A DNA stretch of 42,287 bases from Isotricha intestinalis (Eukaryota > Ciliophora > Litostomatea > Vestibuliferida > Isotrichidae). The number at the start of each line of letters is the position of its first letter. The stretch's first letter is position 1. Shown piece by piece: positions 18,786 to 28,421 of this stretch. The stretch spans positions 1-42,287 of the forward strand of contig JAJJLU010003646.1 in NCBI GenBank assembly GCA_023807065.1, given 5' to 3'. The position numbers and the translations under genes were made by a program. The notes beneath the pieces were generated by a model that was not told where the DNA came from, did not search any database, and worked only from the letters and a program-made list of their open reading frames with translations.

Positions 18786-20630
18786 ATGGAAAATAAAAAC
18801 AATAATTACGAAGAATATCCATGTCCTATATGTGACATAAATTCAAATATAAAAATTGATACAAAAGAGAATATAACAACAATATGTGAAAAATGTAAAC
18901 AATCTTTTTATTTCATAAAATGTTTCCAATGTTCAAATAATATATATTTTAAAAAGAAAGTATCAATAGATGGACTAAATATAACATGTCCATATAATAT
19001 ATGTAGATTTAATATTACAACAATAATATGTAGTAATTGTAAAAGAAGATTGTTTTTAAGAACTAAATATTGTCAAGGTGAAAAAGTCCAATGTCCTTCT
19101 TGTAAATGTCAATTTCAAAAAGTGAAATGCCCAAAAATAGATTGTGAATTATTTATTAATGTTAAAGAAGATTATTTCGAAGGAAAAAAAATTTTTTGTA
19201 CTCATAAAGATGAATTAGAAAATTTTAATATTAATAATAATGAGAATAATAATATTGATTTTTATAATAACAAAAATATTTTTTCTTTTCAAAAAATTGT
19301 TTGTTATCATTGTTCAAGGAATGTAATTTGGGATAATTCAAAGAATAATTTTTATATTTTATCTCAAATAATAAAATGCCCTTATAAGGAATGTGGAAAA
19401 AGTTTTAATAAAATAAAATGTTCAAAATGTTTTAAAAACAATATATTTGTAGAAGGAAATTTAGAAATAGGGACAAAAATAAAATGTAAAGCTTATGATT
19501 GTCAAAATATATTTAATATATTTTTTTGTCCTTATTGTTTGAATACTTCTTATGGAGATGGAAGTAATTATGAAGGAAAAGAAATTTTATGTAATTTTTG
19601 TAATAAAAAATATCAATTTGTTAATTGTTTTCGTTGTAAATTTGTTAATTTTTGGAAAATCAATTTAAATAATTATTATATCGAAGGCCAAGTTATTAAA
19701 TGTGGAAATTGTAATAAAAAATCTGCTAGAATTTTTTGTCCTAATTGTAATAAAGTAAATATTTTAGTTAAAGGAATTATTTTTTTAGGAAGAGAATATA
19801 ATTGTATTTATTCTAAATGTGGAAAAAGTTTTGTGGTATTATTTTGTTCTGTTTGCAAAAGTACAAAAACAATTTTAAAAGAAAAAAAAAATAATATTTG
19901 TGAAAAATGCAAAAATAAAATGCCTTGTATTCAATGTCCTTCATGCTATAAATTTTTTATTTTAGAAAATCCAAATAATTTACTTACTCATTCTTTATGT
20001 AAATGTCCTTATGAGAATTGCAAAAAAGAATTTTTTTATTATATATGTAATTTTTGTAAAGGAGATTTTGTAAAGACAAGATTAATATTTAATAATATTC
20101 ATTGCCCTTATCCAAGTTGTAAAACAAATTTTATTTATTTCAAATGTAAGAAATGTGATAAAGATAATTATATTCTTCAAAATGAAAATTCTATGGAATT
20201 AGATGAAGTAAATTGTATAAATTGTAAAGAAAAAAATAGTTTGGAAACACAAAATTATAATTCAATCATAAATTTAAAAAAAGTGGATTATAAAAATGGT
20301 GAAACATTCAAATTTATTGATCCTGAAATTGATCCTTTTGATCAGAATATTATTGATAATTTTATTCAAAGTAAAGTATATTATATTAATCCTTCTCAAA
20401 TTCCAAAATCAACTTTTACTTCAATAGATAAAAGTTTTCCTATGAATACTAAAGAAAATAATTATAAATGTGTTGTTTGTTTAGAAAAAGAAAAAATTTC
20501 GGTGTTTGCTCCTTGTGGTCATAGATGTGTTTGCTTGGAATGTGGAAAACATATTTTCAAAAATGAGAAAAAATGTCCATTATGTAAAGTAGTCATTACT
20601 GATTTTCTTGAAGAAGTAATTGATGAATAG
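18786..20630 (+). CDS. Large Cys-knuckle array protein with C-terminal RING finger (putative E3 ubiquitin ligase)
   Basis: A 614-residue protein. Residues about 13-490 hold roughly 26 CxxC or CPxxxC knuckles in strict alternation (CPICD, CEKCK, CFQCS, CPYNIC, CSNCK, CPSCK and so on), enough for about a dozen zinc ribbons. Each repeat looks like a knuckle, then a G-x-x-I/V-x-C strand, then the next knuckle. After a 60-residue linker, residues about 561-600 form a C3HC4 RING: CVVC, PCGHRCVCLEC, CPLC, the compact form found in MGRN1- and IAP-type ligases. The RING would recruit an E2; the ribbon array may bind nucleic acid or protein. The stop is TAG. It is convergent with the coiled-coil gene. 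Confidence 0.8.
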   Translation: MENKNNNYEEYPCPICDINSNIKIDTKENITTICEKCKQSFYFIKCFQCSNNIYFKKKVSIDGLNITCPYNICRFNITTIICSNCKRRLFLRTKYCQGEKVQCPSCKCQFQKVKCPKIDCELFINVKEDYFEGKKIFCTHKDELENFNINNNENNNIDFYNNKNIFSFQKIVCYHCSRNVIWDNSKNNFYILSQIIKCPYKECGKSFNKIKCSKCFKNNIFVEGNLEIGTKIKCKAYDCQNIFNIFFCPYCLNTSYGDGSNYEGKEILCNFCNKKYQFVNCFRCKFVNFWKINLNNYYIEGQVIKCGNCNKKSARIFCPNCNKVNILVKGIIFLGREYNCIYSKCGKSFVVLFCSVCKSTKTILKEKKNNICEKCKNKMPCIQCPSCYKFFILENPNNLLTHSLCKCPYENCKKEFFYYICNFCKGDFVKTRLIFNNIHCPYPSCKTNFIYFKCKKCDKDNYILQNENSMELDEVNCINCKEKNSLETQNYNSIINLKKVDYKNGETFKFIDPEIDPFDQNIIDNFIQSKVYYINPSQIPKSTFTSIDKSFPMNTKENNYKCVVCLEKEKISVFAPCGHRCVCLECGKHIFKNEKKCPLCKVVITDFLEEVIDE

Positions 20631-20971
20631 ATTTTAAATTTTTTTATTCATTTAAATTTTAATATTGAAATCATAAATTTCAATTTTAACATATTTCAAA
20701 AAGAAATAAATTATTTTAAAGTAAAACTATATTATTTTTTTTCTTTTATACTACTTTAAATATTGGGATTCTTCAATGAAAACTATTTTATTGGAATTTC
20801 AATGGAAAAAAAATGAAAAAATAAAATCAAATTTGAAATCCTTTTTCATTCATTTTACATTTTATCAAAAGATATTTTTAAATAAAAATCTGGTGATACT
20901 ATAATTATTTCCTTTAATATATATAAAAAAAATTATTTAGAAAAATGTATAGAAAATTTTCTATTAGAATA
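20631..20971. other. Convergent intergenic spacer
   Basis: AT-rich region between two gene 3' ends. No reading frame, repeat or strong hairpin is recognisable. Confidence 0.5.
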
Positions 20972-22363
20972 TTATTTTGTACTTAATTTACTAAAAATAA
21001 ATTGTCTTAAAGAAATATTTCTAGCTTTATTATTATTATTCTGAATTGAAGAAGAAGAAGAAGAATTGTAATTTACAGTATAACCATTGATATTATTAGT
21101 ATAAAAATCTATTTTATTTCCAATAGAAGGAATATTTTTTTTTTTCATTAATCTACTAGATAATTTTTTAGAAGAATTTTTTTTGAAATATATATTTTTT
21201 TTTGATATCAAAGATTTATTCGAATTTACACTTTTATTTGGAGTTTTGTATTTATTTATATCTCCCTTAATAATTCTAATACTAACATCATTTATATTTT
21301 GACTAAAATCTTCTATATTTTTATATCTTAAAGACATATCATATTCGATACTTTTTTCTTTAGGAATAAAATTAGATAAACTTTTATAATGAATAGATTT
21401 ATTTAAATTTGATTTGAAATTTTTATTCTTTGTTATTTCATTTATTTTTTTATTTATTCCTTTTTTATATTCTTTTTTTTTATCTTGAATGATATTTCTT
21501 TCAGAAAGAGGATTTAAACTTTTATTTTTTTTATCTTTTTTTGAAATTGATTTTGAAATACTTAAACTTGAATTATCACTATGATATTTATCCAACTTTT
21601 TATCGTTTAAGCTATTTGATATTTTATAATCATTTATTTTTATATTGTTATTTATTTTATTATATTGAATATTATTTATATTATTTCTTGAATAATAATT
21701 TACTGAAAAAAAATTATTTGGTTGATAAGTTTTTAATTCATATTCTAAATTTCTTATTTTTTTTTCTTTTTTTTCTAATTCATTTTTTAATTTATTTTCA
21801 CTTTGAGTTAGTTTAAAAACTTGAATTTCAAAATTTTTTATAATATTGTTTAAATGATTAATTTCTTTTATATATTTTTCTTCTGCTTTTTTTTTAATAT
21901 TTTCCTAAAAAAGGATAAAAAATTTTCTTACATATTTTTCAATTAAAATTAAATTATCTTTTTCATATTCTTCTAATTTATCGTTTAAATTTTTACAATG
22001 AATTTTTAATTGATTTTCTATTGCAATATGTTTTCTTATATTTCTTTCTTCTTTTCTTAATAAACTTTCATAATCTTCAGAAAAATTTTCATTTTTTTCT
22101 TCGTTATACATTTTATCAATTTGATCTTTTAATTTTAAATTAACTATTATATCAATTGATGATGTTATATACTCTATTAAAGTTAGTAAATTCTGCTTTT
22201 TTAAAATATTTTTCTCTTTTTCAAAATTATAATCTTCATACTTTTTATTTAATTAAGAATTATATATTAACAATTTTACCTTTATATTTTTTCTTAATTT
22301 TATTGTGAGATATAGATTTATAAGAGCATTTTTTACTTTTTCTAATTCTTTAAAATTTATCAT
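20972..22363 (-). CDS. Coiled-coil protein, three exons, unknown
   Basis: Exons are 22280-22363, 21932-22240 and 20972-21904, giving 441 residues starting MINFKELEKVKNAL. The two introns (39 and 27 nt) are both phase 0, and splicing gives one unbroken frame; unspliced, every piece ends in stops. Residues about 1-215 are helical with coiled-coil character (ESLLRKEERNIRKHIAIENQ; SENKLKNELEKKEKKIRNL). The C-terminal half is Ser/Asn/Lys-rich and probably disordered, with a Ser run near 413. There is no recognised domain, signal peptide or membrane segment. A cytoskeletal role is plausible from composition only. Confidence 0.75.
21905..21931 (-). other. Intron 2 of the coiled-coil gene (27 nt)
   Basis: Starts GTAAGAAAA and ends TTTTAG; joins LIEKY to ENIKKKAEEKY in phase 0. 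Confidence 0.8.
22241..22279 (-). other. Intron 1 of the coiled-coil gene (39 nt)
   Basis: Starts GTAAAATTG and ends AAAAAG; joins KLRKNIK to YEDYNFEKEK in phase 0. It contains in-frame stops if retained. Confidence 0.75.
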
Positions 22364-22609
22364 TTTTGTTTAATTTTTTTTCAAAAAACTATTAATTTCT
22401 ATGAAGGTAAAAATGAATTAAATATTTTTGAATTTAAATATTTTTTATCTATAACAATAAATGTAATATTTATTAAACAATATAATATTTTATTCATATA
22501 TGAAAAGTTATTATTGAAAACTTTGTAAAATTGATTTTAAAAGTGTAAAAACATAATTTCGAAATTAATTTATTTAAATTTCAATTATCCAATTATTATA
22601 TTTTTAACT

Positions 22610-23581
22610 TTAAAGATATTTTATTTCATCTAATAACTTATTATCATTTGTAATAATTTTACAACATTTTTTTAAACCCCAAAATATTAACATTATATTC
22701 ACAACATTATTAGTATTAAATTTGGATAAATTTAAAGAAGTTAAAGAAGAACAATTATAAAACATATAACTCAAATCTTTAACATTAGAAGTATTAAAAT
22801 TGGATAAATCTAATGAAGTTAAAGAAGAACAACCAGAGAACATACCATGCATATTAGTAACATTATTTGTGTTAAAATTATATAAATTTAAAGAAGATAA
22901 AGAAGAACAAAATAAAAACATAAAACTCATATCAGTAACATTATTTGTGTTAAAATTAAATAAATTTAAAGAAGACAATGAAGAACAAAAATAAAACATA
23001 TAACTCATATCAGTAACATTATTAGTAATAAAATTAGATAAATTTAAAGAAGACAATGAAGAACATTCATAAAACATATAACTCACATTAATAACATTAT
23101 TTGTAATAAAATTAGATAAATTTAAAGAGGTTAAAGAACTACATTTATAAAATAAACCATTCATTTTGGTTACATTATTAGTATTAAAATTAAATAAATT
23201 TAAGGAAATTAAAGAAGAACATTTATAAAACATATAACTCATATCTGTTATTTGATTATTATGAAAATTAGATAAATTTATAGTTGATAAAGAAGAACAA
23301 TCATAAAAAAGAAAATTTAAACTTTTTAAAGGATTATTAAATATAATTTTAATTACATTTTCTCCTTCTTTTTCAAATTTTGTTTTATAACAAAAATCTA
23401 TTTTTTCATCATTTAAATATATTTCAATATTTTCTTTTATTTCTTTTTCATTTTCAATTCCTTCTATTCCATTTAAAATTAACCAATCCAATTTATTTCT
23501 TTTAACTTCTTCATAACAATTTAAAATTTGAATATTATCTTTATTTTTAATATTAAATTGGCATATAATTTCATTTTTCAT
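22610..23581 (-). CDS. DUF285/BspA-like leucine-rich repeat protein
   Basis: The 323-residue protein begins with a 90-residue beta-rich head (IICQFNIKNKDNIQILNC; IKENIEIYLNDEKI; FEKEGENVIKIIFNN). Eight tandem 26-residue repeats follow (residues about 92-299) of the type FYxCSSLTSLNLSNFNTNNVTDMSYM, given here only as a pattern. This is the DUF285 repeat of bacterial BspA-type surface proteins, also seen in some protists. It forms an elongated solenoid used in binding. No signal peptide or membrane anchor is visible, so in this organism it is probably intracellular. The tail after the last repeat is short. The function is unknown. Confidence 0.85.
   Translation of the reverse strand: MKNEIICQFNIKNKDNIQILNCYEEVKRNKLDWLILNGIEGIENEKEIKENIEIYLNDEKIDFCYKTKFEKEGENVIKIIFNNPLKSLNFLFYDCSSLSTINLSNFHNNQITDMSYMFYKCSSLISLNLFNFNTNNVTKMNGLFYKCSSLTSLNLSNFITNNVINVSYMFYECSSLSSLNLSNFITNNVTDMSYMFYFCSSLSSLNLFNFNTNNVTDMSFMFLFCSSLSSLNLYNFNTNNVTNMHGMFSGCSSLTSLDLSNFNTSNVKDLSYMFYNCSSLTSLNLSKFNTNNVVNIMLIFWGLKKCCKIITNDNKLLDEIKYL
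22685..23308 (-). repeat. Eight 78-bp coding tandem repeats (DUF285 LRR units)
   Basis: Successive GAAGAACAA blocks recur every 78 bp. Units 4 and 5 are nearly identical at DNA level, suggesting recent expansion or gene conversion; unit 1 is the most diverged. Confidence 0.85.
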
Positions 23582-23841
23582 TTTTATTTTAGTTTTTTTT
23601 TAGAATTATGATAATATATTTTTTTGAAATATTATTTATTCGAAAGAAATTAAGTTTAAAAATAGAACTTTTTACCTTTTCTAAAAGCTTTAATTAATTT
23701 TTTTCATATTTGATTCAATAAATTATAAATAATATTTTCTAATAATAATATAAGTAATTTAATTTGAAAAAAAATAAATATAATTAAAAATATCTTAATT
23801 AATTTATAAAAAGTCAAAAAAATATACAAACTGAAATATAA

Positions 23842-24780
23842 TTATAAATCTTCTTCTTTAATTAAATCAATTTTTTTCTTTTCATTTAAATTATAAAAAT
23901 GAATTTCAACATTATATTGATTTTTAGTAAAGCAAGTAAACATTAAATTATCTATTTCATTTCCTCCTGGAATTTTCAAAGTATCAAAAAAAATTCCAGG
24001 TAAAGAAATTTTAGTCCAAATTTTAGAATTACCTAAATGAATTTTAGTAGAATAAACTAAATTATCTTCTTTAAAAGCTTGGATTTCCGTAAATAAATTA
24101 TTATTTATTTTTTTATGATTTCTAATATAGAAATATTCACATTCAACTATTGTATTAAAAATAAAAAATAATTCTTTAGATTCTATTATTCCATAAGTAT
24201 TAGTTGGATAATCATTTTGTTGTTTAATATAATTTTCTCGATTAAATCTTAATCTTAATTTACCTTGAGTTTTTAATATAATATGAGAAACTTGGAAAGA
24301 AAAAATTTTAAGTTCTGGCATATAAATATCATTATATTTTGTTTCTGAATCAAAAGATTGAAAAGTTAAATACATTTTTAATTTCATTTCTGGATAATCA
24401 TTTTTTTCTAAATTATTATTACTTTTATTAATATAATCTTGAGATATTTTCTTATAATTATTTGAGATATTTTCCATCGAATAATTTTCATTGTATTTAA
24501 AATTTTCTGGTAAATTTAAATAATTATAATATATTCCTAAATTATTTATTGGATGAAAATCTGATTTGTTGTTTCCACTATAATAATAATAATTATCTAT
24601 TTGAAAACAATATGGTCCTTCTTCAAAAGAACATTTATTTTTTTTTTGTTGGTTCTTATATTTTGAATATGTATTATTTATGTAAAATTTATCAAAAATT
24701 GAATGTTCTTCATTTATTTCATTTAAATATACTTTATATATAGATAAAATCAGGATAATTAAATGAAAATTTATTTCCAT
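23842..24780 (-). CDS. Secreted or lumenal protein, unknown
   Basis: The first in-frame ATG is at 24780 (MEINFHLIILILSIYKVYLN) and starts a clear signal peptide; the frame is open slightly upstream only from a TTG. The protein has 312 residues. The mature part is polar and aromatic with few Cys (CSFEEGPYCF near the start). From about residue 130 a beta-rich region reads MKLKMYLTFQSFDSETKY, KIFSFQVSHIILKTQGKL, WTKISLPGIFFDTLKIPGG and NEIDNLMFTCF, resembling the jelly-roll alternation of carbohydrate-binding or discoidin-like domains. No family is recognised. There is no C-terminal membrane span or retention signal. Confidence 0.7.
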   Translation of the reverse strand: MEINFHLIILILSIYKVYLNEINEEHSIFDKFYINNTYSKYKNQQKKNKCSFEEGPYCFQIDNYYYYSGNNKSDFHPINNLGIYYNYLNLPENFKYNENYSMENISNNYKKISQDYINKSNNNLEKNDYPEMKLKMYLTFQSFDSETKYNDIYMPELKIFSFQVSHIILKTQGKLRLRFNRENYIKQQNDYPTNTYGIIESKELFFIFNTIVECEYFYIRNHKKINNNLFTEIQAFKEDNLVYSTKIHLGNSKIWTKISLPGIFFDTLKIPGGNEIDNLMFTCFTKNQYNVEIHFYNLNEKKKIDLIKEEDL

Positions 24781-25423
24781 TTTTAAAATAAAATTAAAAA
24801 ACAATATAAATTTACTAAGATAAAAGGATATTTAATTATGTACCAATATAAATAATTATAGAATCTATATTGATTATTTATACTTTTTTATTGAAATAAA
24901 TAATGGTTCAATTATATCTGTTACTTTAAATAAAAAAAGAATTTAGAGTATTTAATTATTATATTTGTTTATTTCGAAATTAAGAATTCATTAATTACCA
25001 AAAGTACAAATATTTTATTAATTATTAAATATTATCTAGGTCATTTTCTCAAAAAATTAATCACAATGAATCAAAAATTATTATAACCTGAGATTCTGAA
25101 TTAACTTTTTTATAACTATATTCTTACAATTATTATTGATTTTTTTGTATGAATTTTGTGAAAATAATTATTTCTTAAATACTTTTTCTTTAAAAATTTT
25201 AATTATTAATTGTTTAATTACTTTTTTTTCATTAAATTAAAAATTTAACTATTAACTTATTACTATAATATTTTTTATTTTGCTTTTTATGGTTTATAAA
25301 TTTTTGAAGTTTAATTTGTGTATTTTTTATTGTTAAAATTTCTTATTTATATAATAATTTAATTTATTAAAGGGAACTATTTTTTTAAAAAAATTTTTTG
25401 AAACATAAATTTGTAAAATAAAA
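24781..25423. other. Divergent intergenic region
   Basis: About 640 bp of AT-rich DNA between the starts of the secreted-protein and otubain/RING genes. It should hold both promoters. I see no distinct element, repeat or additional exon. Confidence 0.5.
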
Positions 25424-28249
25424 ATGTCAAAAAAAGAAAAGGATATCTATTTAAATCAAATAAATAATGAAGAAGTTAATGTTAATACAGACTTTGTAGA
25501 ACAAATTAACGGTTTCAACAATAATGAAGATCAAGAAAAACTTCGACTTTCAAGTTATAATCTTTTTTTTAGTAACATTTATAATAATCAAGAAAAGAAA
25601 GAAAATATTTCTAATGATCCAAAAAAATATACAAATGAAACTCCTGATTCTGTTAATTGTGACCCATTTAAAGAAAAAGAATTAAAAAAAAATCTAATGG
25701 TTAATAAAACTGAAAAAACTCAAATTGATTCTTTGAATGACAACTCAATAAAAAATAACAATTTTAAAAAAGCTGTTGATGATTTAAATAAAAAATATAA
25801 TTTAAATGATATTATTGTAGAAGTGAAAGAAGACAATAATAATCTAAAGAATCATAATGAAAAATTAAGAAATTCAGAAGGAGCAAATGATGATTATGAA
25901 ACTTTTAAAAAATATCATACTGAAAATAGATCAACCCAAGATAAATCAAAGAATTTAGATTCAATTCAAGGAAGCAATATTGATAACAAAGATAAAAATC
26001 ATACTTATACTAATGAAAATGGAGGAGAAACTGTGGATCCAAATAAAATCCAAAATTTCAATCCAAAATTGCTAAAAATTGATTTTCCTTTTCAAAAAGA
26101 TGAACCATTTAATATTCTTAATATACATGCTGATGATAATAATAATGATGTTGATACAATTCATAGAAAAATTGATTCAAAAGATGATTTTCCTATTTTA
26201 AAAAATAATTATGAAATGGATTCTAATTCACACGATTCAACAAAAATTGAAATAACAAAGTTATTATCATATGATCTAAGACATAATTATTTATTAAATC
26301 AAGAATATAAATTTGAAAATTTAGGAGAAAGAAAAAAAAATTTTATGAATGATATATTCTACTCATTACTTCCTTTTTCTAAATTTGAGAATATTGAACA
26401 ATTCAACAAATCAGAAGAATATGAAGAAGATACTTTATCATTTGAAGTTAAAACTATAATAAATGAGATAATAAATTCAAATCCAATAATAAAAAAAGAA
26501 ATATCAGAGGATTTAAATAGAAATTATTCTTTAGATAAATATTCTCAAAATTATTTATATAATATTACTCCTTGTTTTAAATTATATATTATGGAAAAAT
26601 TTTGGAATGATATTGAATGTCTTCGAAGAGGGAAAAATGATGGTGATTCATTTTATAGATGTTTTATGTTTAGTTTATTAGAAAAATATATTTTATCTAA
26701 AAAAACTTTAAAATTAAAAGCTTTAATTTATGAAATATCTAGTCAAAATAATAAAATGGTTTTTCCATATCGTAATGTTGAAATTAATAAAGAAGATACT
26801 TTTATAATTTTAGATATTATTATTAAATCTATTGAAGAGGATAAAATTAGGGAGTCAATAGACTGTTTAAATAAAAGTTTTTGTTCAAATGATAATTTTT
26901 GTAATTCAATGGTAAAATATATGAAAATGAAATTAGCAAATTTTATAGAAAAAAATGAGAAATTATTTAATTTTAATGAATTACTTTCTAAAAAAATTAT
27001 TTCAAAAATTTTTTTTGTAAATAATTTATTTCAATGTTCTAATTATATTGAGCAAAAAGTTTTAATAATGAAATCTGAACCAGATTTATTTATTTATTTA
27101 ATTACACCTTTGGCTTTAAAAGCAAATTTAAAATTATTTGTCAATGAATCTTCTGGAAAAAAACAATTAATTCATGAAAACATAGTTTTTGAAAATGAAA
27201 TTATTATTGATTTACTTTTTATAAAAAGAAGTTATTCAATCTTTTATAGAAAGAATTATTTTCGTGATAATTTACAATTTTATTATAATATAAGTGATGA
27301 AGATATTTTTAACCTAAATGAATTTAAAGGAACTCCAAATATGGCAAACGACAAAAAAGATATTAATTATGATGCAATTAAAATAGAGTTATCTGTTAAT
27401 AAACAATGTAAAGATTGTGGAAAAGAAGCAAATAAAATATTTTTCGATAAAATATGTCCTAATTTTCCAATATGTCAAAGTTGTTTAAAAATAAATACTG
27501 ATAAAGTAATTTCAAATAGATTAACAAATTTAATAAAAGATGGATTTGAAAATATAGAATATTATACAAGAAGTATAAATTTAACTCCAGAATCATATAA
27601 AAGAAATTTAATTTTGTCTTCTCTTGAATTTAAATTTTTATATGGAATTTCAGAAACAATATATTCTCAAATGATAAATAATTCTTGTTTAAAATGTAGA
27701 ATAATATTTCAAGATAATAATCACTTCAAAATGGATTGTGGTTGTAAATTTTGTTATGATTGTATAAATAAAATAATAGAAAAATCAGAAAAAAATTTTT
27801 TATCAACATATCAACCAGAAAAATGTAATTGTGGTATTCTTGATATAAATAAAGTTATTGATAAAAGATTTACTGAAGCTGAATTAAATAAATATAAAGA
27901 AGAAGCATATCAAAGATTAACTAAATTTTGGAATCAATATTGTATGATTTGTGCGAAAGAATCAAAAAAAAATAATGATCAAAATAAAGAAGATAATTTA
28001 TTAGAAATTGAAATAAAAAAAGAACAGGGAGAAAGAGCAGTTCAGGTAGATAATCAAAATCATAAAATTTGTAAAAAATGTGCTATTTTAGAAGGGAATA
28101 AACTTATTAAACAACATAAAAAAGATGAAGATATTTGTCTAGAATGTAAATTATGTCATAAATCTCATTTAATAAGATATAATATATTCAAACAAACAAT
28201 TAACAAATCTAAAAAAGAAAAGATTTCATGTACATGTAGTATCATTTAA
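25424..28249 (+). CDS. Otubain-like (catalytically dead?) domain fused to RING/IBR-like zinc fingers
   Basis: A 941-residue protein. Residues 1-290 are polar and probably disordered. Residues about 380-615 align by pattern with otubain (peptidase C65): LRRGKNDGDSFYRCFMFSLLE for the catalytic-Cys box, EPDLFIYLITPLAL for the E-x-D-x-I region, and IDLLFIKRSYSIFYR for the catalytic-His box. Cys is replaced by Ser409 and His by Ser603, so deubiquitinase activity is unlikely. Residues about 655-930 hold several zinc-finger clusters (CKDC; CPNFPICQSC; CLKC, CGCKFCYDC and CNC; CMIC; CKKC; CLECKLC) that look like a RING followed by IBR-like fingers. It ends CTCSII, a possible CaaX prenylation motif. 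Inference: a ubiquitin-binding E3 ligase-like protein. Confidence 0.75.
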   Translation: MSKKEKDIYLNQINNEEVNVNTDFVEQINGFNNNEDQEKLRLSSYNLFFSNIYNNQEKKENISNDPKKYTNETPDSVNCDPFKEKELKKNLMVNKTEKTQIDSLNDNSIKNNNFKKAVDDLNKKYNLNDIIVEVKEDNNNLKNHNEKLRNSEGANDDYETFKKYHTENRSTQDKSKNLDSIQGSNIDNKDKNHTYTNENGGETVDPNKIQNFNPKLLKIDFPFQKDEPFNILNIHADDNNNDVDTIHRKIDSKDDFPILKNNYEMDSNSHDSTKIEITKLLSYDLRHNYLLNQEYKFENLGERKKNFMNDIFYSLLPFSKFENIEQFNKSEEYEEDTLSFEVKTIINEIINSNPIIKKEISEDLNRNYSLDKYSQNYLYNITPCFKLYIMEKFWNDIECLRRGKNDGDSFYRCFMFSLLEKYILSKKTLKLKALIYEISSQNNKMVFPYRNVEINKEDTFIILDIIIKSIEEDKIRESIDCLNKSFCSNDNFCNSMVKYMKMKLANFIEKNEKLFNFNELLSKKIISKIFFVNNLFQCSNYIEQKVLIMKSEPDLFIYLITPLALKANLKLFVNESSGKKQLIHENIVFENEIIIDLLFIKRSYSIFYRKNYFRDNLQFYYNISDEDIFNLNEFKGTPNMANDKKDINYDAIKIELSVNKQCKDCGKEANKIFFDKICPNFPICQSCLKINTDKVISNRLTNLIKDGFENIEYYTRSINLTPESYKRNLILSSLEFKFLYGISETIYSQMINNSCLKCRIIFQDNNHFKMDCGCKFCYDCINKIIEKSEKNFLSTYQPEKCNCGILDINKVIDKRFTEAELNKYKEEAYQRLTKFWNQYCMICAKESKKNNDQNKEDNLLEIEIKKEQGERAVQVDNQNHKICKKCAILEGNKLIKQHKKDEDICLECKLCHKSHLIRYNIFKQTINKSKKEKISCTCSII

Positions 28250-28421
28250 AAAAAGTAATATTAAGTTTAAAAATAATGGAGATATAAAAAAATAAACCAA
28301 AATAAAATAAAAAAAGTAAAATAAAATTTTAAAAAATCTAAAATCAAAAAATCATTTTAAACCTAAAAAACTTTAAAAAAAAGTAAATTAAACATAAAAA
28401 ACAAAATCAATCTGAAAGTAT

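Noticed and set aside
20972..22111. Two separate small genes on the minus strand
   Set aside because: Splicing of 27- and 39-nt introns joins them and an upstream ATG exon into one continuous frame.
22685..23308. CRISPR-like array
   Set aside because: The 78-bp periodicity is an in-frame protein repeat (DUF285) with no unique spacers.
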